A stretch of DNA of 64,000 bases. It comes from Deltaproteobacteria bacterium. GTDB taxonomy: Bacteria; Desulfobacterota; Desulfobulbia; Desulfobulbales; SURF-16. Position numbers and translations under genes: made by a program. Shown in pieces: positions 44,197-52,021 of this stretch. The notes beneath the pieces were generated by a model, which was not told the DNA's origin, searched no databases, and saw only the letters and a program-made list of their open reading frames with translations. Location: assembly GCA_016219175.1 (NCBI GenBank), contig JACRCD010000077.1, positions 62,001-126,000 of the forward strand. Direction: 5' to 3'. Position 1 is the first letter of the stretch. Every line of letters starts with the position of its first letter.

Positions 44197-45397
44197 TCAG
44201 GGACGGGCAGTCGATCTGCTGATTGTGGGCGCCGGCATGTATGTCTGCGGCAAGGGCACCGACGGCTATGGCACCATTCTGCCGGCAGCTCTGGAGGCAT
44301 GCCGGGCGGGACTGGTACGTCGTATTCATATTGCAGCCCAGTCGGGAAAAAGCGCTGGATCCGCCATGGGAAAGGCAGAAGAACTGCGAAAGCTTATGGG
44401 GGTTGATGCCGAAGTAACCGTCTCACCTCTGGGAAGCGAGCATGACGGTTCCGCCTATCTCAAGGCAGCTGATGCCCTTGCCCCGGACAGCGCGGCAATT
44501 ATCTCGGTGCCGGATCAGTTGCATTACGACATTGCCAGGCAACTGATTGAACGAAGGGTGCATGTGCAGGTGGTGAAGCCTCTGGTTCCGGGAGCCGAAG
44601 AGACGAGGGCGCTTATCGCCTTGCGGAAGAAATATAATGTCCTCGGTCTGGTGGAGTTCCACAAACGGTTTGATGAGTCGAATCTGAAACTCCGCGAATT
44701 GATCGAAAGCGGCGCTCTCGGAGAGTTGCTGAATTTCAGAATTCAATACAGCCAGCGCAAGATGATTCCCACCCGTGCTTTCCGAGGCTGGATCGAACAG
44801 ACCGATATTTTCCAGTATCTGGGGGTTCACTACGTTGACCTCATCCATTTCCTTACCGGAGCAAAACCGGCGCGGGTCATGTCGTACGGCTTGAAGAAGT
44901 ATCTGGTGCGGCAGGGGGTGGATACCTTTGACACGATTCAGACCCTCATTGAATGGCAACAAACCGATGGCGGGGATTTCCTTTCCTCGCATTTGACCGG
45001 CTGGATCGATCCGGACAGTTCCAGCGCCATGTCCGATCAGCGTCTTGAGGTAGTGGGCACCAGGGGGCGTTGCCGGGTGGACCAGAAAAACCGGGGAGTC
45101 AGTCTATCCTTGGACGGTAATGGGGCCGAAGAGATCAACCCCTATTTCACCCAGCTGTACCCTGCAATTGACGGCGGGAACAAGCGGGCCGCCGGCTATG
45201 GTCCCGAGAGTATTCTCAGCTTTCTGCGTGATGTGCGGGATATCAAAAACGGGGTCAGCCGCGCCGGGGATCTCGGCGGGTTGAGGGCCACCTTTGAGAC
45301 CTCCCTGTATGTTGCCGCCGTGCTGGAGGCGTCCCGGCGGAGTCTGGCAGAAAAAAACCGTTGGGTTGATGCAGGCCCCCTATGGGCCGAGGTGTGA
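44189..45397 (+). CDS. Gfo/Idh/MocA-family oxidoreductase
   Basis: A 402-residue NAD(P)-dependent oxidoreductase. The N-terminal Rossmann half starts LLIVGAGMYVCGKGTDGYG, the catalytic VVKPL block places the lysine at K130, and GVHYVDLIHFLTGAKP lies in the C-terminal sheet domain. Family members oxidise or reduce sugar carbons, often of nucleotide sugars. The glycine loop region (GAGMYVCGKG) is longer than usual. ATG 44189 overlaps the upstream cytidylyltransferase by eight bases. Confidence 0.86.
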   Translation: MADQGRAVDLLIVGAGMYVCGKGTDGYGTILPAALEACRAGLVRRIHIAAQSGKSAGSAMGKAEELRKLMGVDAEVTVSPLGSEHDGSAYLKAADALAPDSAAIISVPDQLHYDIARQLIERRVHVQVVKPLVPGAEETRALIALRKKYNVLGLVEFHKRFDESNLKLRELIESGALGELLNFRIQYSQRKMIPTRAFRGWIEQTDIFQYLGVHYVDLIHFLTGAKPARVMSYGLKKYLVRQGVDTFDTIQTLIEWQQTDGGDFLSSHLTGWIDPDSSSAMSDQRLEVVGTRGRCRVDQKNRGVSLSLDGNGAEEINPYFTQLYPAIDGGNKRAAGYGPESILSFLRDVRDIKNGVSRAGDLGGLRATFETSLYVAAVLEASRRSLAEKNRWVDAGPLWAEV

Positions 45398-45399
45398 AC

Positions 45400-46746
45400 A
45401 TGAAAGTGTCGATAATTGTCAGAACCAGAAACGAAGAGAGATGGATTTCATCCTGCTTAAAAGCTGTTTATTCTCAAGATTTTAAGGATTTTGAGGTCAT
45501 CATTGTGGACAACGAGAGCAGGGATTCCACCCTGGCCAAGGTGAGTCAGTTTCCGGTGCGGAAGATTCTGACCTGCACGGACTATCTGCCCGGCAAGGCC
45601 CTTAATATCGGCATCAAGGCGGCGGAAGGACAGTTCATTGTCTGCCTGTCCGGGCATTGTATCCCGACAAATTCATCCTGGCTCGGCAATCTTTACCGGG
45701 ACATGCAGGATCCTGAAGTTGCCGCTGCGTATGGACGTCAGGAGCCGCTATCCTTTACCCCTCCGGCTGATAAACGGGATCTGATGATTGTCTTCGGCCC
45801 GGAACGGCGGGTGCAGAGAAAGGATAGTTTTTTTCATAACGCCAATAGCATGATCAAAAAGGAAGTTTTGGATCAATATCCCTTTGACGATAAAATTACC
45901 AATATTGAAGACCGGGTGTGGGCTCAGGTCGTGATCAATCACGGCTACGCAATTGTTTATGAACCGGAAGCAAGTGTCTATCATCATCATGGCATCCATC
46001 AGGACGGTAACCAGCTGCGTTGCCAGAATGTGGTCAAAATCCTGGAGAGTCTAAACGGCAAGGCTTACCAGCAGGACCATATGCAGCGGCTGCAGGATTT
46101 GAATATTGTCTCTTTCATTCCGGTGAAGGGAACGTTAAGATCCCTGGGGGGGAAACCCTTGCTTGAGTATGCCATACGCGCCTCCCGACAGTCGAAGTAC
46201 ATTAAATCGACAATTGTCGCGGCGGATGAGAAGCAGGTTCTGCAAAGTGCCCGGGAGATGGGAGCGGAGAAAACCTTGCTCAGGGATCCGTCGCTGTCTC
46301 AGGAATATGTCGGATTGGAAAAGGTTTACAGGTTTATTCTGCAGCAGCTCGAGGCGGAACACAATTTCCCGGATATCATTGTGCTGCTGGAAACGACCTA
46401 CCCGTTTCGTGATGCTAAATTGATTGATGATTTGTTGGATAGACTGGTCTACCAGGGGCTTGATACGATTTTACCGGCAAAGATAGAAAACAATGCCATC
46501 TGGGTTGACGGCGAAGACGGCATGAAGCGGGTTGACGGGGGTTTTATTCCCCGTAATCTGAAAAGTCCGGTTTATTTGAGTTACAAGGGGCTCTGTTGCG
46601 TGACGCGGCCGGAGTTTATCCGCAATGAAGAAATTCTTGGGGATAAAATCGGGGTGATGAAGATTGAAAATCCTTATTACTGCATGGAATTCAGGGATGA
46701 TAAGGACTGGCAGATGCCGGATGTGAGTATTTTTCACCTGAATTGA
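45400..46746 (+). CDS. Fusion: family 2 glycosyltransferase plus degenerate CMP-sugar cytidylyltransferase-like domain
   Basis: A 448-residue two-domain protein. Residues 1-225 are a GT-A glycosyltransferase (SIIVRTRNEERWISSCL, IIVDNESRDST, CLSGHCIPTNSSWL). From about 240 onward a second nucleotidyltransferase-like domain follows (FIPVKGTLRSLGGKPLLEY, STIVAADEKQVLQSAREMGAE, LLETTYPFRDAKLI). Compared with true cytidylyltransferases, the loop IPARxGSxRxPxKN has become IPVKGTLRSLGGK, and LQPTSPL is LETTYPF, so catalysis may be lost or altered. GAGGTG before ATG 45400 decides the start. It follows a full-length cytidylyltransferase two genes upstream. Confidence 0.82.
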   Translation: MKVSIIVRTRNEERWISSCLKAVYSQDFKDFEVIIVDNESRDSTLAKVSQFPVRKILTCTDYLPGKALNIGIKAAEGQFIVCLSGHCIPTNSSWLGNLYRDMQDPEVAAAYGRQEPLSFTPPADKRDLMIVFGPERRVQRKDSFFHNANSMIKKEVLDQYPFDDKITNIEDRVWAQVVINHGYAIVYEPEASVYHHHGIHQDGNQLRCQNVVKILESLNGKAYQQDHMQRLQDLNIVSFIPVKGTLRSLGGKPLLEYAIRASRQSKYIKSTIVAADEKQVLQSAREMGAEKTLLRDPSLSQEYVGLEKVYRFILQQLEAEHNFPDIIVLLETTYPFRDAKLIDDLLDRLVYQGLDTILPAKIENNAIWVDGEDGMKRVDGGFIPRNLKSPVYLSYKGLCCVTRPEFIRNEEILGDKIGVMKIENPYYCMEFRDDKDWQMPDVSIFHLN

Positions 46747-46793
46747 TCACTAAAATCTCTGAAGGGTACCTTTGTGCCGCTGGAGCAGAGTTG

Positions 46794-48281
46794 ATGAAAA
46801 AAATGAGAGATGTCAGGGTATTGCTTGTTTCTCCCAATGTGTTGGGGCTGAAGGACGGCATTAATCGTATTCAGCCGGGACTGGGGATTATGTATATCGC
46901 CGCTGTTCTTGAGCAGCGCGGCTGCGAGGTGGCGATCTATGATTCCGCACTGGAGGGTTATGAGCGGCAGGTGGAAGTTCCCGGCAGGCCGAATATTGTC
47001 GAGATCGGCGATGACGATGAGGCCATTGTTCGGCGCATCAGGACTTTCCGGCCGGATATGGTCGGCATTTCAGTGCTCTTTTATAACCAGTCCGCCCAGG
47101 CGTATCATCTGGCCAAATTAGTCAAGGGGATTGACGACTCTCTTCCGGTTATCGTCGGCGGCAACCAGGTTGCCGAGGAATATTCCACGCTCATGCAGAA
47201 TAAGAATTTCGATTTTGCCATGATCACCGAGAGCGACCATAATTTTGCGGCTTTTGTCGAGCGCTACTTTTCCGGAGGCGATTTTCATGCTGTTCCCGGC
47301 TTGGTTTATCGAAAGGGAGACACTCTGGCGGTAAATGGCGCTGGCGGGATTGTCAAGAATTTAAACGAGCTGCCATTTCCGGCACGGCATCTTGTCAATA
47401 TGGAGAAGTATTTTGGCATCAGCATGTTTCATAATCCTTATTCCCGTCATCCCCGGGTCGGTAATGTCATGACCTCGCGCGGCTGTCCGGAAAAATGCAC
47501 GTTCTGCACAACGCCGCTGCGCTGGGGGAAAAACATCCGCTGGCGTTCTCCGGAAAACGTCTATCAGGAGATTCTGCAGTTAAAAGAACAATACGGCGTC
47601 GGCGAAATTCAATTTGAGGATGATTCCCTTACCTTGAACATTAAAAATCTGTTTACTCTCTGCGACCTCATCGGCCCTCTGGGCTTGAGCTGGAATACGG
47701 TGAACGGTATTCGGGCTGATTATCATGGCAGGCAAGAGGGGAAACAGGAAAAGATGTTTCAAAAAATGGCAGAAGCCGGTTGCTATCAGGTGTGTCTCGG
47801 CGTGGAAACCGGCAACCAGGATCTTCTCGACAATTTGCTCAATAAACACCTGGATCTCCAGGCGGTTGAGCCCTGTGTCAACGCGGCGAAAAAAGCGGGT
47901 TTGGCTGTCCATCTTTTTCTGATGGTGGGTTTCCCCGGTGAAACCGTTGAGCAGATGCACAATACCATCAGATTTGCCGAAGGGCTCGATGTGGACAGCT
48001 GTTCCATCTCAATTTACTCGCCCTTGCCGGGAACGAGGCTTTATGACTATGCGGTCAGCCATAAGTTTCTTGTCGATGGGTTCAGCAAAGACAATATCTT
48101 GTTTGCCAAGGCAAACATTAAGGTGCCGGGCATGACTTCTGATGAATTTGAAGAACAGGTGGTGCAATGGACTAACAGGCTCAATAACCGGCTGAAAGAA
48201 AAATCACCGGATCAATACCGGGAGAAATATGCAAAATTTCTGAACAAGGATAATACGTTCCTGTTCAGGAAGCATTCGTGA
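46794..48281 (+). CDS. Cobalamin-binding radical SAM protein
   Basis: A 495-residue protein. The B12-like half starts RVLLVSPNVLGLKDG, with PGLGIMYIAAVLEQRGCE and VIVGGNQVAEEYSTL. The cluster motif is C231/C235/C238, then FEDDSLT and GVETGNQ. The third B12-domain block reads MITESDHNFAAF rather than the usual GEGE. A TTG at 46743 overlaps the upstream gene; the ATG at 46794 with GGAG nearby is preferred. It is the ninth and last B12-type radical SAM gene, and the gap after it holds two alternative hairpins. Confidence 0.86.
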   Translation: MKKMRDVRVLLVSPNVLGLKDGINRIQPGLGIMYIAAVLEQRGCEVAIYDSALEGYERQVEVPGRPNIVEIGDDDEAIVRRIRTFRPDMVGISVLFYNQSAQAYHLAKLVKGIDDSLPVIVGGNQVAEEYSTLMQNKNFDFAMITESDHNFAAFVERYFSGGDFHAVPGLVYRKGDTLAVNGAGGIVKNLNELPFPARHLVNMEKYFGISMFHNPYSRHPRVGNVMTSRGCPEKCTFCTTPLRWGKNIRWRSPENVYQEILQLKEQYGVGEIQFEDDSLTLNIKNLFTLCDLIGPLGLSWNTVNGIRADYHGRQEGKQEKMFQKMAEAGCYQVCLGVETGNQDLLDNLLNKHLDLQAVEPCVNAAKKAGLAVHLFLMVGFPGETVEQMHNTIRFAEGLDVDSCSISIYSPLPGTRLYDYAVSHKFLVDGFSKDNILFAKANIKVPGMTSDEFEEQVVQWTNRLNNRLKEKSPDQYREKYAKFLNKDNTFLFRKHS

Positions 48282-48368
48282 GAACGTGGTATTTTATGAG
48301 GCAAGATGCTAATCGGCAAAAGCGCAGTTTTGCATGGTTTTCGTTTAATGAATAAGTTCTAGAGCCAG

Positions 48369-48403
48369 AACCTGGTGAAATCGTCAGGTTTTGCGATTTC
48401 ATC
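48369..48403 (+). promoter_or_regulatory. Two mutually exclusive hairpins upstream of the CmcI-type gene
   Basis: TGAAATCG (48376-48383) pairs with CGATTTCA (48394-48401), extended by a GU and a GC pair to 48374-48403. AACCTG (48369-48374) pairs with CAGGTT (48385-48390). The two stems share bases, so only one can form at a time. They end 14 nt before a strong AAGGAG ribosome site. There is no U-tract, so a terminator is not supported. Function unknown. Confidence 0.4.
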
Positions 48404-48417
48404 AATAATTAGTGAGC

Positions 48418-48423
48418 AAGGAG
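48418..48423 (+). promoter_or_regulatory. Ribosome binding site deciding an ATG start
   Basis: AAGGAG lies six bases before the ATG at 48430, which is therefore preferred to the GTG at 48412. Confidence 0.8.
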
Positions 48424-48429
48424 AGAATA

Positions 48430-49143
48430 ATGGGCAGGTTTCAGTTAGGTCCGGGCAGGAGTTTACAAGTCAACATATCCCAGGAAGAGATTATCAATGT
48501 ATTTCATTCCATCTTTTACGCCAGCGAGCAGGACCACAGCGGCCCCCCCAAACTCTATAACGGCGTCCCTATCCATAAACATCCCGGTGACATGTTTAAT
48601 TACCAGCAGATTCTCTTTGAGCAGAAGCCGGACTATATCATAGAGTGCGGCGCCTTTCAGGGGGGCTCAACCATGTTTTTTGCCGATACCCTCAACCTGA
48701 TCGGCAAAGGGAAAATCGTTTCCGTTGATATCTGCGAGCGTGCGGAACGCTGGTACCCCCAGGTTGAAGCGCATGAGCGGACCATTCTGATTCCGGGCAG
48801 TTCCGTGGCGGCCGATATTGTGGCCAAGGTCAAGGAAACGGTGAAAGATGGGAAGTCATTTTTCGTCATACTCGATTCCCTGCATACCAAGGCCCATGTT
48901 CTGGCAGAGATGGGAAGCTACGGTCCCCTGCTGGCCAAGGGAAATTACATGATAGTCGAGGATAGCAATCTGAATGGTCATCCCTTGCCTCCTGAATGGC
49001 ACACCCAGACCATGCAGGAAGGCGGGCCTTTCGAGGCGGTGCAGGAGTATATGCAAAAACATCATGATTTTGTCGTTGACCTGCAGATGGAACACCGCTT
49101 TCTGTTCTCCTATGCCCCTTCCGGGTATCTGGTAAAAATATAA
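48430..49143 (+). CDS. Cephalosporin hydroxylase/CmcI-family methyltransferase
   Basis: A 237-residue protein of the CmcI fold. The N-terminal FYASEQDHSGPPKLYNGVP, an IECGAFQGGSTMFFAD SAM loop, SVDICERAERW, and FVILDSLHTKAHVLAEM followed by MIVEDSNLNGHPLPPEW match this group, in which many members are O-methyltransferases (for example of rhamnose in surface glycans) rather than hydroxylases. Separated from the previous gene by 148 nt that contain alternative hairpins, so it may have its own control. AAGGAG fixes the ATG at 48430. Confidence 0.87.
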   Translation: MGRFQLGPGRSLQVNISQEEIINVFHSIFYASEQDHSGPPKLYNGVPIHKHPGDMFNYQQILFEQKPDYIIECGAFQGGSTMFFADTLNLIGKGKIVSVDICERAERWYPQVEAHERTILIPGSSVAADIVAKVKETVKDGKSFFVILDSLHTKAHVLAEMGSYGPLLAKGNYMIVEDSNLNGHPLPPEWHTQTMQEGGPFEAVQEYMQKHHDFVVDLQMEHRFLFSYAPSGYLVKI

Positions 49144-49170
49144 GATTTTTGTCCGGCAAGGAGAGTGATG

Positions 49171-50787
49171 ATGCAGAGTGCGCCTGTGTTAATGCTGATT
49201 GTTGCAACCTCCTTCGGGGAGGTTGACTGGATCCTTCCGGTGCTCTCTGCATTTAAAAAGAAAAACCCGCAATGGCAGATAATGACCCTGTTCGGCCATG
49301 AGACGATTTTTCAGGGCCTGGTTATCAACAGGGCAATATATGAAGAGTTTGCCGCGATTTCTTCCGTAAATATTGTTCCCCGGGAAATTGATCTCTTTCT
49401 TTCCAGCAATATTTCACCGGACCAGGTGAAGATTATTTTAAAGGATTTTAACAAGGACGAGTTTGCCCCGTATAAAATATATCTGGAGGCCCGTTGCCCT
49501 GACGCCCTGGTTGTGAGTTACCCGCACTCCAATTACATGTATTCGAACCGGACCACGGAGTCCCTGCAAATCGCCGTATCTCCGGATGCCTACAGCAGGC
49601 ATGATATTTTTCTGCTTGGTTCCGAGCATGATATCCCCTATTGGTCTCGCTATGTGGATGTCGCCAGAATCCGGACATTCGGCTATCCGGTTTTCGATAG
49701 CTGGTGGATGGAAAAAATGCTGCACGCCGCAAGCTTTACGGGGTCGCCCGAGGTGGAGTTGGCGCGCAATGCGGCGGGTAAGGTTTTTTTCCATATTTCC
49801 CGGCACACGCATCCTCTCTATCTTGACGAGGAAGATTATTATTACCTGGTGAAGTCCTTAGTGGAAGAGGTGTTTTCCCATGAAAACTCCGTTCTTCTCA
49901 TCAAGCCGCACCCCAGGCAGAAAATTGAAAGTTTTGTCGATATTCTGGCGCCCTATGATTCGGCACGGTGGATGTTTTCCGGTCTCCAGCTTACCCAACT
50001 CTGCTCCCTGGCTGATGTGGTGGTGTCGTTTTTTTCTTCCGGCATAGTCAATGCTCTGGCTGCGGGAAAGCCTGTTATTGAGTTCTATCGCTTCAATGAC
50101 AAGAATCCGGACTGGCGCAGGTTGCCGAACGGCGGGGCAACCTCCATCTACCGGGAACTCGGCCTTGCCGTGCCCGCGGATACCCGTCAGGAACTGGCAA
50201 TGCAGATAAAATCAGCGCTGGACGGTACGGATTCCGTCTGGGCGTATCAACAAAAAGCTTACAATCTTCATTGCCGGGGCAGGGAGAATGTCGCGGAGGC
50301 AATCTGTGATTGTCTACTTCGTGAATGGGTGGCTAAAAAGGAAAGAATTGCCCAAGGCGAGGTGCGGGATGAAAATCAATCGGCCCGGCAGCTCGCCCAT
50401 ATGCGCAACTTTGCGGAAAAGGGAGACTACCAGGCTGCGGAAGAACTGGTTGGATCTCTTGTCGGCCGCTTTCCTGACGCAGCCCTGTTCTACAACGAAC
50501 TTGCCGTATATCTCTACCAGCGGGGTGAGATTGAACGGGCCATGCGTAATTTTGCCAACTGCCTGCATGTAGACCCGGAGTTTGGGGTTGCGGCGGTGAA
50601 CCTCTGTCATGCCCTTTTGGAAAAAGAAAGAGATGCTGAAGCCCTGGAAGTGATTCTTTCCTTTCAGCGTGGGGTTGGCGAGAAGAGGGGGACATTAGTT
50701 GAACTGCGGAGCGCTCTCAAGAAACAGCTGCCGGCGGAGATGTTTGAGCGTTTGCAGAAAATGTTAAATGATTCCCATGCGCCATGA
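49171..50787 (+). CDS. GT-B-like capsule/teichoic-type glycosyltransferase with C-terminal TPR-like repeat
   Basis: A protein of about 538 residues. The first 380 residues resemble CDP-glycerol glycerophosphotransferase or capsule KpsS-type GT-B proteins: LIVATSFGEVDWI, a SVLLIKPHPRQ block and VVVSFFSSGIVNALAAGKPVIEF. From about 410 there are TPR-like helices (LAHMRNFAEKGDYQAAEEL and LYQRGEIERAMRNFANCL). AAGGAG at 49158-49163 is best spaced for the ATG at 49171; GTG 49165 and ATG 49168 are alternatives. It overlaps the following oxidase gene. Donor and acceptor are unknown. Confidence 0.72.
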   Translation: MQSAPVLMLIVATSFGEVDWILPVLSAFKKKNPQWQIMTLFGHETIFQGLVINRAIYEEFAAISSVNIVPREIDLFLSSNISPDQVKIILKDFNKDEFAPYKIYLEARCPDALVVSYPHSNYMYSNRTTESLQIAVSPDAYSRHDIFLLGSEHDIPYWSRYVDVARIRTFGYPVFDSWWMEKMLHAASFTGSPEVELARNAAGKVFFHISRHTHPLYLDEEDYYYLVKSLVEEVFSHENSVLLIKPHPRQKIESFVDILAPYDSARWMFSGLQLTQLCSLADVVVSFFSSGIVNALAAGKPVIEFYRFNDKNPDWRRLPNGGATSIYRELGLAVPADTRQELAMQIKSALDGTDSVWAYQQKAYNLHCRGRENVAEAICDCLLREWVAKKERIAQGEVRDENQSARQLAHMRNFAEKGDYQAAEELVGSLVGRFPDAALFYNELAVYLYQRGEIERAMRNFANCLHVDPEFGVAAVNLCHALLEKERDAEALEVILSFQRGVGEKRGTLVELRSALKKQLPAEMFERLQKMLNDSHAP

Positions 50788-51970
50788 TCTGCTCATAATC
50801 GGCGGCGGCATCATAGGGCTTGCCGTCTGTCAAAAGATCCTTGAGGCAAGGCCGCAAACCAGAGTGCTGCTGCTGGAAAAGGAAGAGGATGTTGCCCGGC
50901 ATCAGACCGGTCATAACAGTGGCGTCATTCATTCGGGTATCTATTATGCTCCCGGCACAATCAAAGCCGCGACCTGCCGGCGGGGATATGAGCTGCTGGT
51001 GGACTGGTGCAGGAAGCAGCATGTTGACTATGAGATTTGCGGAAAGATCGTTGTCGCCACGCATGAAGCTGAATTGCCCCATTTACAGACGCTGTATGAG
51101 CGAGGCCTGAAAAATGGTCTGCAGGCAATACGCCTGGTTTCAGCGGCTGAATTGCGGGAATTAGAACCGCATGTGGCCGGTATTGCCGGGCTTCATGTTC
51201 CCGAGACCGGCATTGTTGATTATCGGCAGGTGGCCGCCAGTCTCCGGCTCGCCTGCGAAAAAAACGGGGCCGTTCTTCAGTTCGGGGAAAAAGTTGTTAA
51301 TGTTGTCTCTTCTTCTGATGGTGTCAGGGTTGAGACGGCTAAAGAAGTGTACATTGCGTCCTGCGTGGTCAGTTGCTGCGGGCTGCAGTCAGACCGGATA
51401 GCCAGGTTGACCCGGCCTGATCTTCCGGTGCGCATTGTCCCCTTCCGGGGTGAATATTATACCCTGGCTGCCGCCAAAAAAGATCTGGTCCGTAATCTTA
51501 TTTACCCTGTTCCCGACCCAGCCTTTCCTTTCCTCGGGGTTCACTTTACCCGGTTGATCAACGGGGAAAGAGAGGCCGGCCCCAATGCCGTGCTTGCCCT
51601 GAAACGGGAAGGATATCGCAAGTCCGATCTGTCGTGTGCCGATTTTATTGAAACTTTGGCCTGGCCTGGCTTTCAAAAAATCGCCCGGAAATATTGGCGA
51701 TCCGGGTTAATGGAAATGTACCGGTCCTTCAGTAAAAAAGCCTTTCTCCGTGCATTGCAGAAGCTTGTACCCGAGATTGAGGCCGCTGATTTGCTGCCCG
51801 GCGGTTCCGGGGTAAGGGCTCAGGCCTGCTCCCTGGATGGCCGGCTGCTCGATGATTTCTACTTTGTGGAGGATGAACGATTGCTTCATGTCTGTAATGC
51901 CCCTTCACCGGCGGCTACCGCATCACTGGCCATTGGCGAGCAGGTGGCGGAGCGAGTGCTGGCGAAATGA
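50777..51970 (+). CDS. lhgO: FAD-dependent L-2-hydroxyglutarate oxidase-like protein
   Basis: A protein of about 397 residues. The N-terminal FAD loop LLIIGGGIIGLAVCQKIL and the characteristic GHNSGVIHSGIYYAPG stretch are diagnostic of the LhgO/L2HGDH group, and VPFRGEYYTL-type and FLGVHFTR blocks fit too. LhgO oxidises L-2-hydroxyglutarate to 2-oxoglutarate. Inside a glycan island it may instead act on a 2-hydroxyacid sugar, perhaps together with the Ldh2 enzyme at 42422, but that is inference. Start could be the in-frame ATG at 50768. Last gene of the plus-strand run; the next gene is convergent. Confidence 0.82.
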   Translation: MRHDLLIIGGGIIGLAVCQKILEARPQTRVLLLEKEEDVARHQTGHNSGVIHSGIYYAPGTIKAATCRRGYELLVDWCRKQHVDYEICGKIVVATHEAELPHLQTLYERGLKNGLQAIRLVSAAELRELEPHVAGIAGLHVPETGIVDYRQVAASLRLACEKNGAVLQFGEKVVNVVSSSDGVRVETAKEVYIASCVVSCCGLQSDRIARLTRPDLPVRIVPFRGEYYTLAAAKKDLVRNLIYPVPDPAFPFLGVHFTRLINGEREAGPNAVLALKREGYRKSDLSCADFIETLAWPGFQKIARKYWRSGLMEMYRSFSKKAFLRALQKLVPEIEAADLLPGGSGVRAQACSLDGRLLDDFYFVEDERLLHVCNAPSPAATASLAIGEQVAERVLAK

Positions 51971-52021
51971 GAATAAAACTGAATGACTGCTATAAGGTAT
52001 TTATTTGTCAGATATCCGCTT

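Noticed and set aside
48543-48549. Seven-C run in the CmcI-type gene, and similar 7-base G/C runs at 29305, 38327 and 56141
   Set aside because: Runs of seven are expected several times in 64 kb, so they are not evidence of phase variation.
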